DNA from: Paenibacillus bouchesdurhonensis
Lineage (GTDB): Bacteria; Bacillota; Bacilli; Paenibacillales; Paenibacillaceae
Direction: 5' to 3'
DNA length: 64,000 nt
NCBI RefSeq assembly: GCF_900155685.1
Contig: NZ_LT732547.1
Coordinates: 517,648 to 581,647, forward strand
Under the pieces are notes generated by a model. That model was not told the DNA's origin and searched no databases. It was given only the letters and a program-made list of their open reading frames with translations. The translations under genes and the position numbers were made by a program. Below, one piece after another: positions 62,083-64,000 of the stretch; the stretch's first letter is position 1; each line of letters begins with the position of its first letter.

Positions 62083-62975
62083 TCCATACTTTTGCTTTTG
62101 ATCGTAGTAATCAATTGCTCCATAAATACCCGGCTGGCCGCGCATAAATATTTATTTTTCCGATAGACGACCCCGATTTGCGTTGTTGGCACCGGGTTCT
62201 GAATCGGAATTATTTGAATATGCGGATGGCTTATGTAGTCGAGATAACCTTTCGGCAAAATGGTGACGCCGAGGCCTTGGGCGACCATATTGATAATCGA
62301 TTCCATAGTCGTCATTTCCATAATCGGCTGCGGCGTGAATGCAAGGGCCCGGCATTGCTCGTTAATGAGCTGCCGTAGAAAATACGTGCTTGGCAATAAA
62401 ACACTTGGCGTCTCTTTAAGAATATCAAGCGTCACAAAAGATTCCTGAGCAAGGGGATGATCCGCAGGCAAGGCTAGAGCAAGATTTTCTTTGTAGAGCG
62501 GGATCGTTTCAAGATCATCATGCTCCATCGGCAAATATACGATGCCCAAATCGAGCTCATTTTGCAGCAGCCCGTTGTAGATATCTCCGGTTCGCAGACC
62601 GAGCACAGACAGCTCCACATTGGGATAGCTGCGATGGAAGCCAATCACGGTTGGGGGGAGCAAGTAATTGACTACCGTCAGCAGCGCGCCGATTTTTAAT
62701 GAACCTCTTTTCAATCCCTGGATTTCACTGATCGCGGCACGTGCCTGGGAGAGCTCATGAAACACATTGTAGCTGTGGTGCAGCAAGGTCTTGCCCGCTT
62801 CGGTAATGACGGTTTTCTTGCCGATGCGATCGAACAGGGGCGTGCCGATTTCGTGCTCCAGCAAACGAATTTGCTGACTTAGCGAGGGCTGGGCGATGCC
62901 CAGCTTCTCGGCGGCACGGGTAAAATGCAGCTCATGGCATACGGCCATGAAATACTCCAATTGCCTGAGTTCCAT
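62079..62975 (-). CDS. LysR-family transcriptional regulator
   Basis: The N-terminal helix-turn-helix 'FTRAAEKLGIAQPSLSQQIR' and a periplasmic-binding-type effector domain (residues 90-295) make a full 298-aa LysR protein. It converges on argD and diverges from serC, so regulation of serC, and perhaps the PLP operon, is likely. Confidence 0.92.
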   Translation of the reverse strand: MELRQLEYFMAVCHELHFTRAAEKLGIAQPSLSQQIRLLEHEIGTPLFDRIGKKTVITEAGKTLLHHSYNVFHELSQARAAISEIQGLKRGSLKIGALLTVVNYLLPPTVIGFHRSYPNVELSVLGLRTGDIYNGLLQNELDLGIVYLPMEHDDLETIPLYKENLALALPADHPLAQESFVTLDILKETPSVLLPSTYFLRQLINEQCRALAFTPQPIMEMTTMESIINMVAQGLGVTILPKGYLDYISHPHIQIIPIQNPVPTTQIGVVYRKNKYLCAASRVFMEQLITTIKSKSMD

Positions 62976-63013
62976 GAATCTTCCTCCTTGAAAAGCCTGT
63001 TTTCAAAAAAATA

Positions 63014-63028
63014 ATAGGATGTTTCTAT
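63014..63028. promoter_or_regulatory. Candidate LysR-type box
   Basis: ATAGGATGTTTCTAT, an ATAG-N7-CTAT inverted repeat with the T-N11-A layout, lies in the lysR-serC divergent region. Confidence 0.5.
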
Positions 63029-63081
63029 CATTGTAAGACAAATCATATGAAATATCTATATATATGATAAAAGGAGAATGG

Positions 63082-64000
63082 AGATGAACCAAGTCTATAA
63101 CTTTAATGCGGGGCCCGCAGGATTGCCTGGGGAAGTGATGCATCAAGTACAGGAGGAGCTCCTTGACCTACAGGGCACCGGTCTATCTGTCCTGGAAATT
63201 TCGCATAGAAGCAAGGAATATGAACAAATCAACGACGAAACTCAGCAGCTGTTAAAGGAGCTTCTGCACATTCCCACCAGTTATGAAGTGATGTTTATGC
63301 AGGGAGGCGCCAGTACGCAGTTTGCCATGGTGCCAATGAATTTTTTGACCGCAGGACGTGTAGCGAGTTACATTCACAGCGGGACTTGGTCGGGCAAAGC
63401 CATAGCAGAAGCGAGAAAAATGGGCGATACGGCAATTGCGGCAAGCTCGGAGGCGGAGCATTTTACAAAGGTTCCCGATTTGCAGGGAATGATGCTCCAC
63501 CCAGAAACAGCCTATGTTCACCTTACTTCCAATGAAACGATCGCGGGTACCCAATACCGGAACTTTACCGATCCGGGAGAAGTGCCGTTGATTGCAGATA
63601 TGTCCAGCGATATTTTGTCCCGTCCGGTTGATGTATCTAACTTTGCGCTTATCTATGCCGGCGCTCAGAAGAACCTAGGGCCGTCCGGTGTTACCGTTGT
63701 GATCGCTAACCCTGAGCTGCTGAGCAGAATTCCTGCAAATATCCCCGATATTATGAATTATCGAATTCATGCGAACAGTCGCTCGTTGTATAACACGCCG
63801 CCTGTGTTTGCCGTGTACATGGTCAATCTTGTGCTGAAATGGATTCGGAATAACGGTGGAGTAAAAGGCATGGAACGGCGCAATCGGCTCAAAGCCGATT
63901 TACTGTATAGCACTATCGACCATAGCGGCGGATTTTATGACGGACTGGCTCATAAGGACAGTCGTTCTCTGATGAATGCGACGTTTCGTGTGATGAATGA
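63082..64000 (+). CDS. serC: Phosphoserine aminotransferase (3'-truncated by window edge)
   Basis: ATG 63082 has AAAAGGAG 7 bases upstream. 'YNFNAGPAGLPGEVM', 'ISHRSKEYEQI', 'QGGASTQFAMVPMNFL', 'DMSSDILSRPVD' and 'IYAGAQKNLGPSG' (PLP lysine in AQKN) identify SerC, which makes phosphoserine from 3-phosphohydroxypyruvate. The last visible codon is near residue 306 of about 360. Serine from this gene would feed GlyA upstream. Confidence 0.93.

Noticed and set aside
1-64000. Integrated phage or insertion sequence with transposase
   Set aside because: No transposase, integrase, capsid or tail gene was recognised; only a small foldback element and gene remnants suggest mobility.

Overview
The window reads as chromosomal DNA of a low-to-mid GC Gram-positive rod, most likely Paenibacillus or a close relative. 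Supporting this are strong AGGAGG-type ribosome binding sites with frequent TTG/GTG starts, YesM/YesN-type two-component genes beside sugar ABC transporters, Firmicutes-type lipoproteins and arabinoxylan enzymes, a holin-like type I toxin, and CcpA-like (cre) sites. No rRNA, tRNA, phage or CRISPR locus was recognised. The genus is inferred from gene content and style, not from a marker gene.

Region 1 (1-7443) holds the end of an FtsX-type ABC permease, three consecutive radical SAM/SPASM proteins and an exporter-type ABC transporter. This looks like a peptide maturation and export (RiPP-like) locus whose precursor peptide is not visible here. Region 2 (7448-18583) is a seven-gene operon: KASIII-like condensing enzyme, ATP-grasp ligase, OleD-like reductase, metallo-beta-lactamase-fold hydrolase, AMP-forming ligase, GNAT-like protein and SDR. 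Its promoter and first gene are duplicated. The upstream copy is a pseudogene, and between the copies lies an insertion carrying a broken secreted protein and a small membrane protein. Region 3 (18.6-24.3 kb) is a decayed island: gene fragments, a second broken secreted-protein/small-membrane-protein module, a DUF1569 gene, an erythromycin-esterase-like lipoprotein, and a complete holin-like type I toxin/antisense RNA pair with a truncated second copy.

Region 4 (24.3-31.1 kb) has assorted single genes: HD phosphohydrolase, AraC/GyrI regulator, zinc-ribbon membrane protein, GTP cyclohydrolase II, luciferase-like oxidoreductase and GNAT. Region 5 (31.1-36.8 kb) is an arabinoxylan set: a GH8 exo-oligoxylanase divergent from two secreted GH43 enzymes with near-identical ricin-type lectin tails. 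Region 6 (37.3-41.4 kb) combines a purine/uracil-type permease, an ankyrin-TPR protein and an N-carbamoyl amino acid/allantoate hydrolase. Region 7 (41.4-54.4 kb) is a polysaccharide utilisation locus: YesN/YesM regulators, sugar-binding lipoprotein, two permeases, DUF2264 protein, heparinase II/III-type lyase and GH88 unsaturated glucuronyl hydrolase. Together they would sense, import and take apart a uronic-acid-containing glycan. Region 8 (54.4-64 kb) has small genes, two abutting gene remnants, a thioredoxin-like/MarR pair, a tight operon of four PLP enzymes (decarboxylase, glyA, hemL-like, argD-like), a convergent LysR regulator and the start of serC.

Short tandem repeats recur at the 5' ends of genes (11950-12080, 48378-48567, 51103-51222), and a 132-bp foldback element with a 5-bp target duplication sits at 50738-50869.
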